Assembly (NCBI GenBank): GCA_937903155.1 | Contig: CALCZU010000022.1 | Span: 1 to 25,945, forward strand | DNA: 25,945 bases | From: an uncultured Bdellovibrionales bacterium | GTDB taxonomy: Bacteria; Bdellovibrionota; FAC87; UBA2466 | Direction: 5' to 3' | Shown: in pieces, positions 1 through 7,973 of the stretch | How positions within the stretch are numbered: position 1 is the first letter of the stretch | Layout: each line of letters opens with the position of its first letter | Notes under the pieces: model-generated | Told to the model about the DNA's origin: nothing | The model's database searches: none | What the model saw: the letters and a program-made list of their open reading frames with translations, nothing else | Made by a program: the position numbers and the translations under genes

Positions 1-2742
1 GCAACAACATCGTACTGTTCGCTTAAGGAACTCTACGAAACACTCTGCCAAGATCTTTTGGTCCCGTCTCAATTCGAAAAGGTCATTGCTCTCGAAGCCG
101 AATTTCAAGCATTGGTCACAGAAACGGCGACGAAAGAGTTCTATCACGATGTGATTTCTCACCAGTCTCTCATGAGATTCAAAGAGGGGTACTTTCCGAG
201 AAATGCGAAAGCAGAAGTCGCGCAAAGAAATCAAGAAGTACAGTTGAGACTTCAAAAGCAAGAGCTCGAAGCGATTTTAGATCGAAAAATTTATCGATTT
301 GCGGCTCAAGTGGAAGCTTTTTTGAAAAATAAAACTTCGTTAAAAAAGTTTCTTAAACTCTTTTTGATTGCTCCTAAGGTTGTAAAAAAAATCCGTTCGC
401 TTAAAAAATCAGCTCCTTCCCCTGTCATTTTATCTCCTCTTGAAAAAGACGGAAATGGTTTGCGCATGCGCTTCGCTTCCAAAAACGGGGTGCTTCCGAC
501 TCGCGGCTGGGTGCAGATCCAATTCAAATTAAATCAGCCTTTAAAGGACGCGACGGCTCGTCTGCAAATTACGACCCGAGGAATTCCTTTCTACACCTCT
601 CTCGATTCTGACGACTCCGTTCGTTACGAAACTCTTCTAAAACTTTCGGACGAGATGGAAGATCTCTTTTTAGAAATCGTCGGCAATCCGGAACAAAATT
701 CCACACTCACTGTAAAAAAAGCAACCTTAAGACAGATTAGTAAATTTGAAGCGGCCTTCAGACTGATTCCCCCTCAACTTCCGACGCTTTTGAAAAACCC
801 AGAGCTTTTAAAAGATTTTCTTTCTCGCGGACGCATTTTATGGAGAGATGGAAAAATACGCGGGCTCATTGCTTGGTTCCATCAACAAGCGCTCATGGGA
901 AAAGTTTCGATTATTGATTACTATTCGAGTTGGATTAGCCTCTACGACACCTTGACGGAAGACGATAGAATCGCGATTCGCAAACGGGTTCAAGAGATGA
1001 AATATCAACCACTCATCTCGATTGTCATGCCCGTGTACAATACCGATGAGCAGTGGCTTGTCCCTGCAATCGAGTCAATTTTGAATCAGCTTTATCCCCA
1101 CTGGGAACTCTGTATCGCAGATGATGCTTCAACACTTCCTTCGGTTCGAAAAACCCTCGAACGATATAGTAAACTTGACTCGCGCATCAAAGTCGTCTTC
1201 CGAGAAAAAAATGGGCACATCTCTGCCTCTTCAAATTCCGCGCTCGAAATTTGCACGGGAGAATTTGTCGCCCTATTCGATCACGACGACGAAATGACCG
1301 AGCATGCGCTATTTTATGTGGCAGACGCTCTCAATCGAAACTCGAGCTTGGACCTAATTTACAGCGATGAAGATAAAATCGATTTAAGAGATAGACGTTA
1401 TCAGCCACACTTTAAACCCGATTGGAATGAAGAACTTTTTTACTCCTACAATTTAGTCACTCATCTCGCCGTCTTTAGACATGCGCTTGTAAAAGAAGTG
1501 GGCGGATTTCGATTGGGTTACGAGGGAAGCCAAGATTACGATCTCGTTTTAAGAGTGACCGAAAAAACCCATCGTGATCGCATTTATCATATTCCACACG
1601 TTCTCTATCATTGGCGTGCGATTCCCGGATCCACCGCCGGAGGTCCCGGAGCAAAACAGTACGCTTATGAAGCAGGCCGAAGAGCGATTCGAGATCATTT
1701 TAAACGCATGGGAATTCACGCGCAGGTCACCGAAGGCATTTCGGGAAGCAATCGCGTGCAGTATGATCTTCCCACGCCGGCACCGCTCGTCAGTTGCATT
1801 ATCTGCACCCGCGACCGCGTCGAACTTTTAAAAGTGATTGTCGATGGTCTTCTTCACAGTACGGATTATCCGGCAGTCGAAGTGATTATTATTAACAACC
1901 AAAGCGTCGAGAAATCGACGTTAGAATACTTTGAATCTCTTAAAACCGAACCTCGCGTCCGCGTCCTCCCTTACGACGCCCCTTTTAATTTTGCGGCGAT
2001 GAATAATCTCGGTGTCAGACACGCAAAAGGTTCCTTAGTCGCTTTCATCAACAATGATCTTAAAGTCATTCACTCAGACTGGCTAACCGAACTCGTAAGA
2101 TTCGCTTGCCAAAAAAATGTGGGAGCCGTCGGTGCAAAGCTTTATTATCCAGACGGAAGCCTGCAGCACGGTGGAATTGTTTTAGGGATTGGACAGGTCG
2201 AAGGTTACCAACATGGAATCGCTGGACACTCTCACAAAGGGTTTCCTAAATTCGCCTTTGGCTTTATCGGACGAACGATCGTAAACCAGTGTTTTAGCGC
2301 TGTGACGGGCGCCTGCATTGTGACTCGCAAAGAAATTTTTAACGACGTCGGTGGATTTGACGAAAAGAAATTCGCCGTCGCATTTAACGATGTGGACTTG
2401 TGTTTAAGAATTCGTGAGCGGGGCTTTAGAATTGTTTGGACGCCTTATTCTGAATTATTTCATTTTGAATCTGCAAGCCGTGGTTCAGATCAAACCCCGC
2501 AAAACTTCGCTCGGTTTCAAAGAGAGTGCGACTCGATGATGCAACGGTGGAGTCCCATCTTAGCCAATGACCCCGCATACAATCCAAATCTCACGCTCGA
2601 AAAAGAAGATTTTAGTTTGGCATTTCCGCCTCGTGTCAGTTACCCGTGGAAAACAGCACCCGAACCGCAAAAAGACATCACACCTCTACTGTCCGTTCCG
2701 TCTGGTATAGAGCATCCAGTTACCACGGAAACCACAATCTAA
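1..2742 (+). CDS. Tandem GT2 family glycosyltransferase, 5' end outside the window
   Basis: The frame is open from base 1, so the TTG at base 58 is probably not the true start and the gene enters from the left. Numbering from base 58, residues 1-300 are a charged, partly helical region and a likely beta-rich domain. The first GT2 (GT-A fold) domain starts near residue 318 with ISIVMPVYN and has a DHDDE metal/nucleotide-sugar motif at 408-412, followed by YSDEDK. The second starts near 576 with SCIICTRDR, has NND at 665-667 in place of DxD, and FNDVDLC near 777 with the likely catalytic-base Asp. Such two-domain proteins usually add sugars to polysaccharides such as O-antigen or capsule at the cytoplasmic face of the inner membrane; this role is inferred. 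No membrane segment is apparent. Donor and acceptor cannot be told from sequence. Confidence 0.9.
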   Translation, partial: ATTSYCSLKELYETLCQDLLVPSQFEKVIALEAEFQALVTETATKEFYHDVISHQSLMRFKEGYFPRNAKAEVAQRNQEVQLRLQKQELEAILDRKIYRFAAQVEAFLKNKTSLKKFLKLFLIAPKVVKKIRSLKKSAPSPVILSPLEKDGNGLRMRFASKNGVLPTRGWVQIQFKLNQPLKDATARLQITTRGIPFYTSLDSDDSVRYETLLKLSDEMEDLFLEIVGNPEQNSTLTVKKATLRQISKFEAAFRLIPPQLPTLLKNPELLKDFLSRGRILWRDGKIRGLIAWFHQQALMGKVSIIDYYSSWISLYDTLTEDDRIAIRKRVQEMKYQPLISIVMPVYNTDEQWLVPAIESILNQLYPHWELCIADDASTLPSVRKTLERYSKLDSRIKVVFREKNGHISASSNSALEICTGEFVALFDHDDEMTEHALFYVADALNRNSSLDLIYSDEDKIDLRDRRYQPHFKPDWNEELFYSYNLVTHLAVFRHALVKEVGGFRLGYEGSQDYDLVLRVTEKTHRDRIYHIPHVLYHWRAIPGSTAGGPGAKQYAYEAGRRAIRDHFKRMGIHAQVTEGISGSNRVQYDLPTPAPLVSCIICTRDRVELLKVIVDGLLHSTDYPAVEVIIINNQSVEKSTLEYFESLKTEPRVRVLPYDAPFNFAAMNNLGVRHAKGSLVAFINNDLKVIHSDWLTELVRFACQKNVGAVGAKLYYPDGSLQHGGIVLGIGQVEGYQHGIAGHSHKGFPKFAFGFIGRTIVNQCFSAVTGACIVTRKEIFNDVGGFDEKKFAVAFNDVDLCLRIRERGFRIVWTPYSELFHFESASRGSDQTPQNFARFQRECDSMMQRWSPILANDPAYNPNLTLEKEDFSLAFPPRVSYPWKTAPEPQKDITPLLSVPSGIEHPVTTETTI

Positions 2743-2754
2743 GGTAAAATAACG

Positions 2755-2760
2755 TATACT
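2755..2760 (+). promoter_or_regulatory. Possible -10 element for the lipoprotein operon
   Basis: TATACT matches five of six bases of a sigma-70 -10 box and sits 13 bases after the glycosyltransferase stop, just before the GGAG ribosome-binding site. No good -35 box lies 16-18 bases upstream, so this is only a candidate. Confidence 0.25.
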
Positions 2761-2777
2761 TTTTAGGAGAAGACCAA

Positions 2778-3176
2778 ATGAAAACTCTTCACTCGATTTT
2801 TTTACTCTCTCTGTTTGTTCTACTGACCAGTTGCGGCAAGGAAGACGTCTGTGTCATGGGAATGGGAAGTTGTGATACGAGCAAAGTCACTAAAACGACT
2901 GACAAGACTACTCAAAGCGGAGGCACGGCACTTACTGTCAAGTGGGACGCCCAAGCCATTAAAGTCGGCGAAAAAGCGACAGCCACGGCAAGTGGAGGAA
3001 CGAAACCTTATACCTTCTCGAACTATCAAGGTCCTGGCAGCATCATTCCTTCGACGGCCACCGAAAATACAGTCGTGTATCAAGCCTCTGACGTCGCAGG
3101 AATTTTCGTGATACAAGTGACTGACGCGAATCGAAAACATTATGAACTTGGAATCACGGTGACACAGCAAAAATGA
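2778..3176 (+). CDS. Small exported lipoprotein, function unknown
   Basis: A 132-residue protein with a signal peptide (MKTLHSIFLLSLFVLLTSC) ending in an LTSC lipobox, so it should be lipidated at Cys19 and anchored in the envelope. The mature part is Thr/Lys/Gly-rich near its N-terminus, then has short beta-prone stretches (ALTVKWD, PYTFSNYQG, FVIQVTDAN) resembling a small Ig-like or PKD-like fold; that fold is my guess. A GGAG site (2765-2768) lies 9 bases before the ATG. The stop overlaps the start of the exonuclease gene as ATGA, implying translational coupling. I do not recognise a named family. Confidence 0.85.
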   Translation: MKTLHSIFLLSLFVLLTSCGKEDVCVMGMGSCDTSKVTKTTDKTTQSGGTALTVKWDAQAIKVGEKATATASGGTKPYTFSNYQGPGSIIPSTATENTVVYQASDVAGIFVIQVTDANRKHYELGITVTQQK

Positions 3177-3784
3177 AAAAATATTTAAGTCTTGATACCG
3201 AGGCCACGGGCCTTCACGAAGGCACACTCCTCATTCAGGTCGCGGTCGTACCGGTCGATGGAGAAAACAATAAAATCTTGACCGAACTGGGAAGAGAAAC
3301 GCTGATTCAATGCCCAAGCTTCGAAGAACTCAAACCGACCCTCTCCGAGTGGGTCATCCAACACAATGAGGGACTCATTCGCGATGCTCACGCCAAGGGA
3401 ATCCCCAAGGAAAACTTTAGGCAGTGGATGAGTGATTATTTCAATCAACCCGCGATGAAAGAATTCTTAAAAGGCGAAAGACCGGTGATTTTAGGAAAAT
3501 CCTTAAGCGCTCTCGATATTCCTCTTCTCACCCGCTATTTGGGTAGAGATTACATGGATAAGCATTTTCACCACCATACGCTCGATATCACTTGCGTCGC
3601 ACGGTTCTTAACCGACGCAGGAATGCTCCCTCCTGACCACCAATCGACGACAAAGCTGCTTCAGTACTTCAAACTGAAAACAGAATCTGCGCACACAGCG
3701 CTCAGTGACGCACTCGATATGGCGCAAGTTTATTTGTCGTTACTTTCAAAATTCAAATGTCTGACCGAACAAAAACACACATAA
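3173..3784 (+). CDS. DEDDh-type 3'-5' exonuclease (DnaQ-like)
   Basis: A 203-residue protein with the three motifs of the DnaQ/RNase T exonuclease superfamily: Exo I as DTEATG (D8, E10), Exo II as SALDIP (D115), and Exo III as HTALSDALD (H174, D179), giving a complete DEDDh two-metal active site. It probably degrades single-stranded DNA or RNA from the 3' end in the cytoplasm; its size and lack of extra domains resemble oligoribonuclease or stand-alone DnaQ-like nucleases, but the substrate cannot be assigned. The start overlaps the lipoprotein stop (ATGA), and the end overlaps the next gene by 28 bases. The lipoprotein and membrane-protein neighbours do not explain its role. Confidence 0.88.
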   Translation: MKKYLSLDTEATGLHEGTLLIQVAVVPVDGENNKILTELGRETLIQCPSFEELKPTLSEWVIQHNEGLIRDAHAKGIPKENFRQWMSDYFNQPAMKEFLKGERPVILGKSLSALDIPLLTRYLGRDYMDKHFHHHTLDITCVARFLTDAGMLPPDHQSTTKLLQYFKLKTESAHTALSDALDMAQVYLSLLSKFKCLTEQKHT

Positions 3785-4701
3785 AGACCGCTTTAAAACT
3801 TTCCGTCGCATTTGCTCTTTTGTATTTCGCGTTGAGGAAGATTGATCAAAAACTTTTGCTTGAGTCTATTCAGGACCCGATTTCGCTTCTGATCAATCTC
3901 GTTTTCTCAGCGGTCATTTCGGCTCTACTCTCGCTACGATGGCAGCAAATCTGCCGGCATCTGAATTTCGGTCTCACCTTTCTAAGAGCCTTCCACACAT
4001 TTATGGTGAGCATTTTCGTGGGCTCTACGGTATTTGGATCTTTCACAAGCGATCTGACGCGTATTTATCTCGTCGCGCAAGATCATCCCGAGAAAAAAAT
4101 CAAAGCATCTCTCAGCGTAGTCCTCGATCGCATTGTCAGTATTTTGGGACTATTGGCGTACACCTCGCTGGCGATTTTATTTTTTATCTCCTCGATTTCT
4201 TACATCACTGAGATTCAAGCGATCTCGGATCTCCTTCAGTTAGGCGCTCTTTTAACCGTTGTTGCTTTATTTGCGGCCCCCTTCATCGCACGCATTTCGG
4301 CAGTCGAAGAAATTTCTCAAAAATACTTTCCGAAGTTTTACGAATTTAAAAATGTCTACGCGAACAAACCGTCACGTTTTTATTCTCTAGTCCTACTGAC
4401 TCTTGCAGGAAGCTTTCTCTACTCTGTGCTTTACTGGATTCAGAGTCAGCGCCTGGGATTGGAAGCAACCTTGCCTCAGCTTTTGATCTTTGTCCCCATG
4501 AGTTCTCTGCTTTCTTATCTTTCGTTTCTGCCCTTCGGGATAGGGGTTTTGCAGTGGCTTTTCTACGCGTTTTATCAGGGCATTTCTCCCGAGGCCGCAA
4601 CGAAAGCGGTTTTGGTCGCAACCAACATTCAGATGGGAAGTTTTGTCTTCCAACTCTTTGGATTTTTCTTCTATCTCAAAGGTCGAAAATCACTTAAGTA
4701 A
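3757..4701 (+). CDS. LPG synthase TM/flippase-like membrane protein (UPF0104/AglD2 type)
   Basis: A 314-residue integral membrane protein with about eight hydrophobic segments and no soluble catalytic domain. Features that fit the lysylphosphatidylglycerol synthase membrane domain family (PF03706) include an N-terminal LSVAFALLYFALRKID segment, LRWQQICRHL after the second helix, GSFTSDLTRIYL, VVLDRIVSILGL, and a final LSFLPFGIGVLQW helix. Known relatives flip lipids or act in glycolipid and polysaccharide pathways, which fits the glycosyltransferase upstream; that functional link is inference. The gene starts inside the exonuclease gene with no strong ribosome-binding site, so it probably depends on coupled translation. 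Confidence 0.82.
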   Translation: MSDRTKTHIKTALKLSVAFALLYFALRKIDQKLLLESIQDPISLLINLVFSAVISALLSLRWQQICRHLNFGLTFLRAFHTFMVSIFVGSTVFGSFTSDLTRIYLVAQDHPEKKIKASLSVVLDRIVSILGLLAYTSLAILFFISSISYITEIQAISDLLQLGALLTVVALFAAPFIARISAVEEISQKYFPKFYEFKNVYANKPSRFYSLVLLTLAGSFLYSVLYWIQSQRLGLEATLPQLLIFVPMSSLLSYLSFLPFGIGVLQWLFYAFYQGISPEAATKAVLVATNIQMGSFVFQLFGFFFYLKGRKSLK

Positions 4702-4741
4702 CTCACTGAAAAGACTAAGCAAATCCCACACGGCAAACACA

Positions 4742-4771
4742 TTGACTCGATGCATTATAATTTGCTATAGC
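4742..4771 (+). promoter_or_regulatory. Sigma-70-like promoter for the TPR-HTH regulator
   Basis: The -35 box TTGACT (4742-4747) and the -10 box TATAGC (4766-4771) are 18 bases apart. Transcription would start near 4778, only about 4 bases before the ATG at 4782, giving a nearly leaderless mRNA. The better-looking TATAAT at 4756-4761 is only 8 bases from the -35 box and so does not pair with it. Confidence 0.5.
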
Positions 4772-4781
4772 TCGTTCTCCA

Positions 4782-6500
4782 ATGCATTCCCCTCAAATCA
4801 AAACAGCTCTTTCAGAGCTCAATTACGCTTCGATTGCCCAGTCATCCGCCCTCTCCATGAAAACGGACAATGACCGCTACACTTACATTCGTTCTCTGAT
4901 TATCCTTGGACACTATTCAAAGGCGAAAGAAAAACTCGAAGGAATCAAGGGACAGCTCAACAATCCAGCACTCGCAAATTTTCTAACTGTGCAAATACAG
5001 ATTTTCGAATATCAAAATCGCAGACAATGCATAGAGGCTCTTGTCGAACTACAACCGCTTATCACGCAAAACGCTTACCTCCAGGGAGAGTACTCCTTTA
5101 TTCTTGGGTATGTTCAAGCCGTCTTAGGAATGGAGAAATTAGCAGTTCGCAACTATCTCCACGCCCAAGCCGCATACATCGAAGCAGGCTATGACGCTTG
5201 CGCCGCCGTGACTCTTTTTAATCTTTCATGCTCCTACGATCATTTAAATGCGAGGGATCTACTCAAGCCCACCATCGAAAGTCTCCTTAAGCTTTATCAA
5301 AAGCTGCAGATTCCTTCGGTAACGGTTTTATCCAATCACCTACAAGCTTACTTAAAGATCGACCGCGAAGAATATGCGAAAGCAATTCCGGATCTCGAAG
5401 ACGTCCTCGAAACTTCGCTTCTAGAGTCTCGCAAACGAGATGCCGGCGCCGCTGCCTGGCTGCTACTCTACAGTTATCTGAAAGCCGGTAAAGAAAATGC
5501 GTTTCACGATTTTTTCGAAACGAAAAGAAATCTCCTAAATGAATTTACAATTGAATATCAAAATATCTGTTACGAAATTCAAAAGCTGTCTCATCGCGGA
5601 CTCTCGGACAAAGAGGAAGCGCAAAGTTTTCTAAAAAAATGGAAGAAGCTTGGCATTCAAGGATCTCCGAAATTTTTACTCGTCGATCTCTTGCTCGAAC
5701 GCCTCGCAAAAAACCTAGAATGGCAGTGTGTTCTAGAAATTGCTTCCCAAACACGCAGCGAAATGTCTGCACGACAAGTCGCCATCTCCTTAGTCGATTT
5801 GAGATACTATGAAATCCTGGCCTCGATTAAGCTTGGAATGAAACAAGAAGCGAAACGGCTTTGGCACGCCTACCGTCATGATGCGGAAGAGTTGCAAATC
5901 CCTGTACGGATCGAAAAGGCCCATTCCCTCGAAAAAAGTTATTCTCTTCTGCCAGAAAGTTCGCAGCACTCTAATGAGAATCGATTGGTTCTAAATTTGG
6001 GAACAAACTTTCTTAATTGGAGAGACCGATCCATCGATCTTTCCGCAAAGCCGAAAATCGCGGAGCTTTTTGCGATTTTAATGAGGCACTCACATCCAAT
6101 GAAAATAGAAGATGTCTTTTTCGAGCTGTACCAGTGTACTTTTTGCCCTCTGAGCCATGAGAAGAGATTGAATTCTCTTATCGATAGAGCGCGCACGATG
6201 GCTCAAGATTCTTCCGTGATTTTAAGAAGCAATGGCCGGTTACAGATTCATCCTCATTGCCAGATTCAAATCATCGAAAACGAAACGCCCGATGTTCTTC
6301 ATATTCAAAGAAGGCATAAAAAGATTCAGAGTCTGATTCGCGCATCAAAACGCCCGCTTTCGATTTCTGACCTGCATCTACATTTCGATTGCAGCCGTCG
6401 AACCCTCCAAACGGATCTCAACGAACTGGTGAAGTCACTTCAAATTCGATTTCTCGGCTCGGGCCGAAAGCGCGCCTACGCGCCTCGCGACGTTGCTTAA
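4782..6500 (+). CDS. TPR protein with C-terminal winged-helix and HTH domains, putative transcriptional regulator
   Basis: A 572-residue cytoplasmic protein without signal peptide or membrane segments. Residues about 25-390 form helical-hairpin repeats of TPR type (for example ALVELQPLITQNAYLQGEYSFILG, split here as typical paired helices). From about 400 the pattern NFLNWRDRSIDLSAKPKIAEL, then a helix, an Arg-rich recognition-like helix (RLNSLIDRARTM) and the wing ILRSNGRLQI, resembles an OmpR/PhoB-type winged helix. The last 60 residues (IQSLIRASKRPLSISDLHLH, then CSRRTLQTDLNELV) resemble a DeoR-like HTH. The start at 4782 has no visible ribosome-binding site; an in-frame ATG at 4857 is an alternative. 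A sensory or scaffold role for the TPR part is inferred. Regulated genes are unknown. Confidence 0.72.
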   Translation: MHSPQIKTALSELNYASIAQSSALSMKTDNDRYTYIRSLIILGHYSKAKEKLEGIKGQLNNPALANFLTVQIQIFEYQNRRQCIEALVELQPLITQNAYLQGEYSFILGYVQAVLGMEKLAVRNYLHAQAAYIEAGYDACAAVTLFNLSCSYDHLNARDLLKPTIESLLKLYQKLQIPSVTVLSNHLQAYLKIDREEYAKAIPDLEDVLETSLLESRKRDAGAAAWLLLYSYLKAGKENAFHDFFETKRNLLNEFTIEYQNICYEIQKLSHRGLSDKEEAQSFLKKWKKLGIQGSPKFLLVDLLLERLAKNLEWQCVLEIASQTRSEMSARQVAISLVDLRYYEILASIKLGMKQEAKRLWHAYRHDAEELQIPVRIEKAHSLEKSYSLLPESSQHSNENRLVLNLGTNFLNWRDRSIDLSAKPKIAELFAILMRHSHPMKIEDVFFELYQCTFCPLSHEKRLNSLIDRARTMAQDSSVILRSNGRLQIHPHCQIQIIENETPDVLHIQRRHKKIQSLIRASKRPLSISDLHLHFDCSRRTLQTDLNELVKSLQIRFLGSGRKRAYAPRDVA

Positions 6501-6690
6501 ATTTTCTTCTATTCGCGCAAAAAGCATTTCCGCTGCACGAAAGACTTTCCGCCCTTTTCGATTAAAATTACCTACAAACTAATGTCAATTTAAGCCCCCA
6601 CTTTGAGTCGGAAAAAGACAAAAGAAGGTGGAGACTGTTACCGCAATTTCTTATTATGACGCAACGTTACAAAACAACGGTAAGGGTGCT

Positions 6691-7023
6691 ATGTCGGAAA
6701 TCTTTCAAAATACGTTAGTCGAGAACTTAAGCGAACAGCCGGGTGATGAGGTTCCTTATTACAAAGTTCAACTCCAGCTAGAGTATAACAAACGGTGCAC
6801 ACGAAATCCTCGCTACTCAATTCGCGCATTTGCCCGAGCAGCAAAGGTCGACCCTTCACTCCTCGCAAAGGTCTTATCCAACAAGGCATCGATGTCGTAC
6901 ACCGTCGCATCTCGTCTACTAACCCAACTGACTCTTTCACCTACCGAGCAAACCGCTTTTCTAAAATCTCTCGCCAACGAAAAACTCACCCATTCCTTTT
7001 CTAAATTGAAACTGAAACACTAA
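6691..7023 (+). CDS. Short TIGR02147-like HTH protein
   Basis: A protein of 110 residues from ATG 6691, which has AAGGG at 6682-6686; a GTG at 6628 would add 21 residues but lacks a clear site of its own. The motif YSIRAFARAAKVDPSLLAKV, followed by LSNKASMSYTVASRLLTQLTL and SPTEQTAFLKSL, matches the N-terminal DNA-binding part of the TIGR02147 family, which is abundant in Bdellovibrio and Fibrobacter relatives. Family members are usually about twice this length; here the C-terminal domain is absent and the gene stops cleanly after a basic tail (KLKLKH). It is likely a small DNA-binding regulator. No partner gene is adjacent; a strand-collinear regulator gene lies upstream. Confidence 0.7.
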   Translation: MSEIFQNTLVENLSEQPGDEVPYYKVQLQLEYNKRCTRNPRYSIRAFARAAKVDPSLLAKVLSNKASMSYTVASRLLTQLTLSPTEQTAFLKSLANEKLTHSFSKLKLKH

Positions 7024-7176
7024 TCAATATTTCAAAGTCTCGTTTTCCACATTTTTTCCGCGTCATTTTTTATTTTTCTATTCAAAGCGAGAAGAGTGGA
7101 GTAAAAATGCCGCGTTGGTTGTTGGGGTTTTCGAAAAATATCTGTCTCTAGAATTCTCCCGCAACTTTTTCGCAAC

Positions 7177-7182
7177 TATACA
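7177..7182 (+). promoter_or_regulatory. Possible -10 element for the Asn-Pro repeat protein
   Basis: TATACA lies 24 bases before the chosen ATG. The paired -35 (TTCTCC, 7154-7159, 17-base spacing) is weak. It overlaps an upstream in-frame ATG at 7182, which supports the later start at 7206. Confidence 0.3.
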
Positions 7183-7205
7183 TGGGAAACCTTGGGAGAA
7201 ATCAA

Positions 7206-7853
7206 ATGAAAAAATTAATGTTAATGACGTTCGCGACTTTCAGTCTTGCAATCGTCGCAAAAGCCAATCTATCTTGGAATAATATCGTCAATATCACTGT
7301 CGGATACGGCAGGACTTACAACCTCAACAATCCTAGCCAAGTCATCCGGCCTTACAAAGGAAATCTTTTTAGATTATCCATTCCTCAAACTTGCGGAACT
7401 ACTCTCGTCAATGCCGTGATGATTTGGGGAAGAACTTTACAAGGTCAAAGAGTCTCGATGCCCGCGTACTTAACTGGCCAATTTGCTCAAAATGGAATGA
7501 ACAGCTGGGTCTACTCCATCAACAACAATAATCCTGCAACGATCCGCGAAATCGGATTAGATATCCAAACCACTGCCATCAACGGATGCGCACTTTCTTT
7601 CGAACAAGCCAATGAATTTGGAAATCCGAATCCGAACCCAAATCCAAATCCACAGGCCTGTGATTTAAACTACGCGTGTCCCCAGTATGCAGACAACACA
7701 CGGTACTGCCAGGCTCTTCCTTTTACGAGCGGCGGATCCTTTGTGGAGTATGCTATGCAAGGCGACAATTCCTGCACGATTACGCAAAAGTTAAAAGCAA
7801 AAATCTGTCAGCAAGGAATGCTACCGACTCAATTTAATATTCAGTGTCAGTAA
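7206..7853 (+). CDS. Secreted protein with Asn-Pro repeat and paired cysteines
   Basis: A 215-residue protein starting at ATG 7206, preceded by GGGAG at 7194-7198; an in-frame ATG at 7182 would add eight residues ahead of a good signal peptide and looks wrong. The signal peptide (MKKLMLMTFATFSLAIVAKA) is followed by a beta-rich N-terminal part, a five-fold Asn-Pro repeat at residues 140-149 acting as a hinge, and a C-terminal part with about six Cys residues (CDLNYACP, YCQALP, CTITQ, ICQQG, IQCQ) that probably form disulfides outside the cytoplasm. I do not recognise a family. It is a single-gene unit with a terminator directly after it. Confidence 0.8.
   Translation: MKKLMLMTFATFSLAIVAKANLSWNNIVNITVGYGRTYNLNNPSQVIRPYKGNLFRLSIPQTCGTTLVNAVMIWGRTLQGQRVSMPAYLTGQFAQNGMNSWVYSINNNNPATIREIGLDIQTTAINGCALSFEQANEFGNPNPNPNPNPQACDLNYACPQYADNTRYCQALPFTSGGSFVEYAMQGDNSCTITQKLKAKICQQGMLPTQFNIQCQ
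7623..7652 (+). repeat. Five 6-base Asn-Pro codon repeats
   Basis: Five copies of AAY-CCN encode (Asn-Pro)5 between the two domains of the secreted protein. Copies differ only at third positions (AAT/AAC, CCG/CCA). Confidence 0.9.
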
Positions 7854-7872
7854 AAAATTCTGCGCGTCAGTC

Positions 7873-7907
7873 AAATCCCCGATTCGAACGAATCGGGGAT
7901 TTAATTT
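7873..7907 (+). terminator. Strong hairpin terminator after the Asn-Pro repeat protein
   Basis: A perfect 14-base inverted repeat (arms 7873-7886 and 7889-7902, starting AAATCCCCG) with a tiny centre is followed by AATTTCC. The A-rich 5' flank and T-rich 3' flank suit a Rho-independent terminator, though the T tract is short and interrupted. Confidence 0.75.
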
Positions 7908-7973
7908 CCTACCCAATTCTGTATCCTTGAGATAGCTTTAAACCAGAGAGTCTTCGCTTGAAATGGAGTGAAT

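Noticed and set aside
2820..3227. 135-codon - strand open frame over the lipoprotein gene
   Set aside because: The + strand lipoprotein has a signal peptide, ribosome-binding site and coupling with the exonuclease; the opposite frame has none of these.
4756..4761. Perfect TATAAT as a -10 box for the regulator gene
   Set aside because: It is only 8 bases from the TTGACT box and has no other good -35 at 16-18 bases, so the TATAGC 18 bases away was preferred.
4643..4873. 76-codon open frame bridging the flippase-like and regulator genes
   Set aside because: It overlaps both genes, crosses a promoter and has a composition unlike its neighbours.
7108..7152. 14-codon ORF (MPRWLLGFSKNICL) behind GTGGAG, upstream of the Asn-Pro repeat protein
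   Set aside because: The ribosome-binding site is fair, but the length is short and no attenuator-like structure follows, so chance is more likely.
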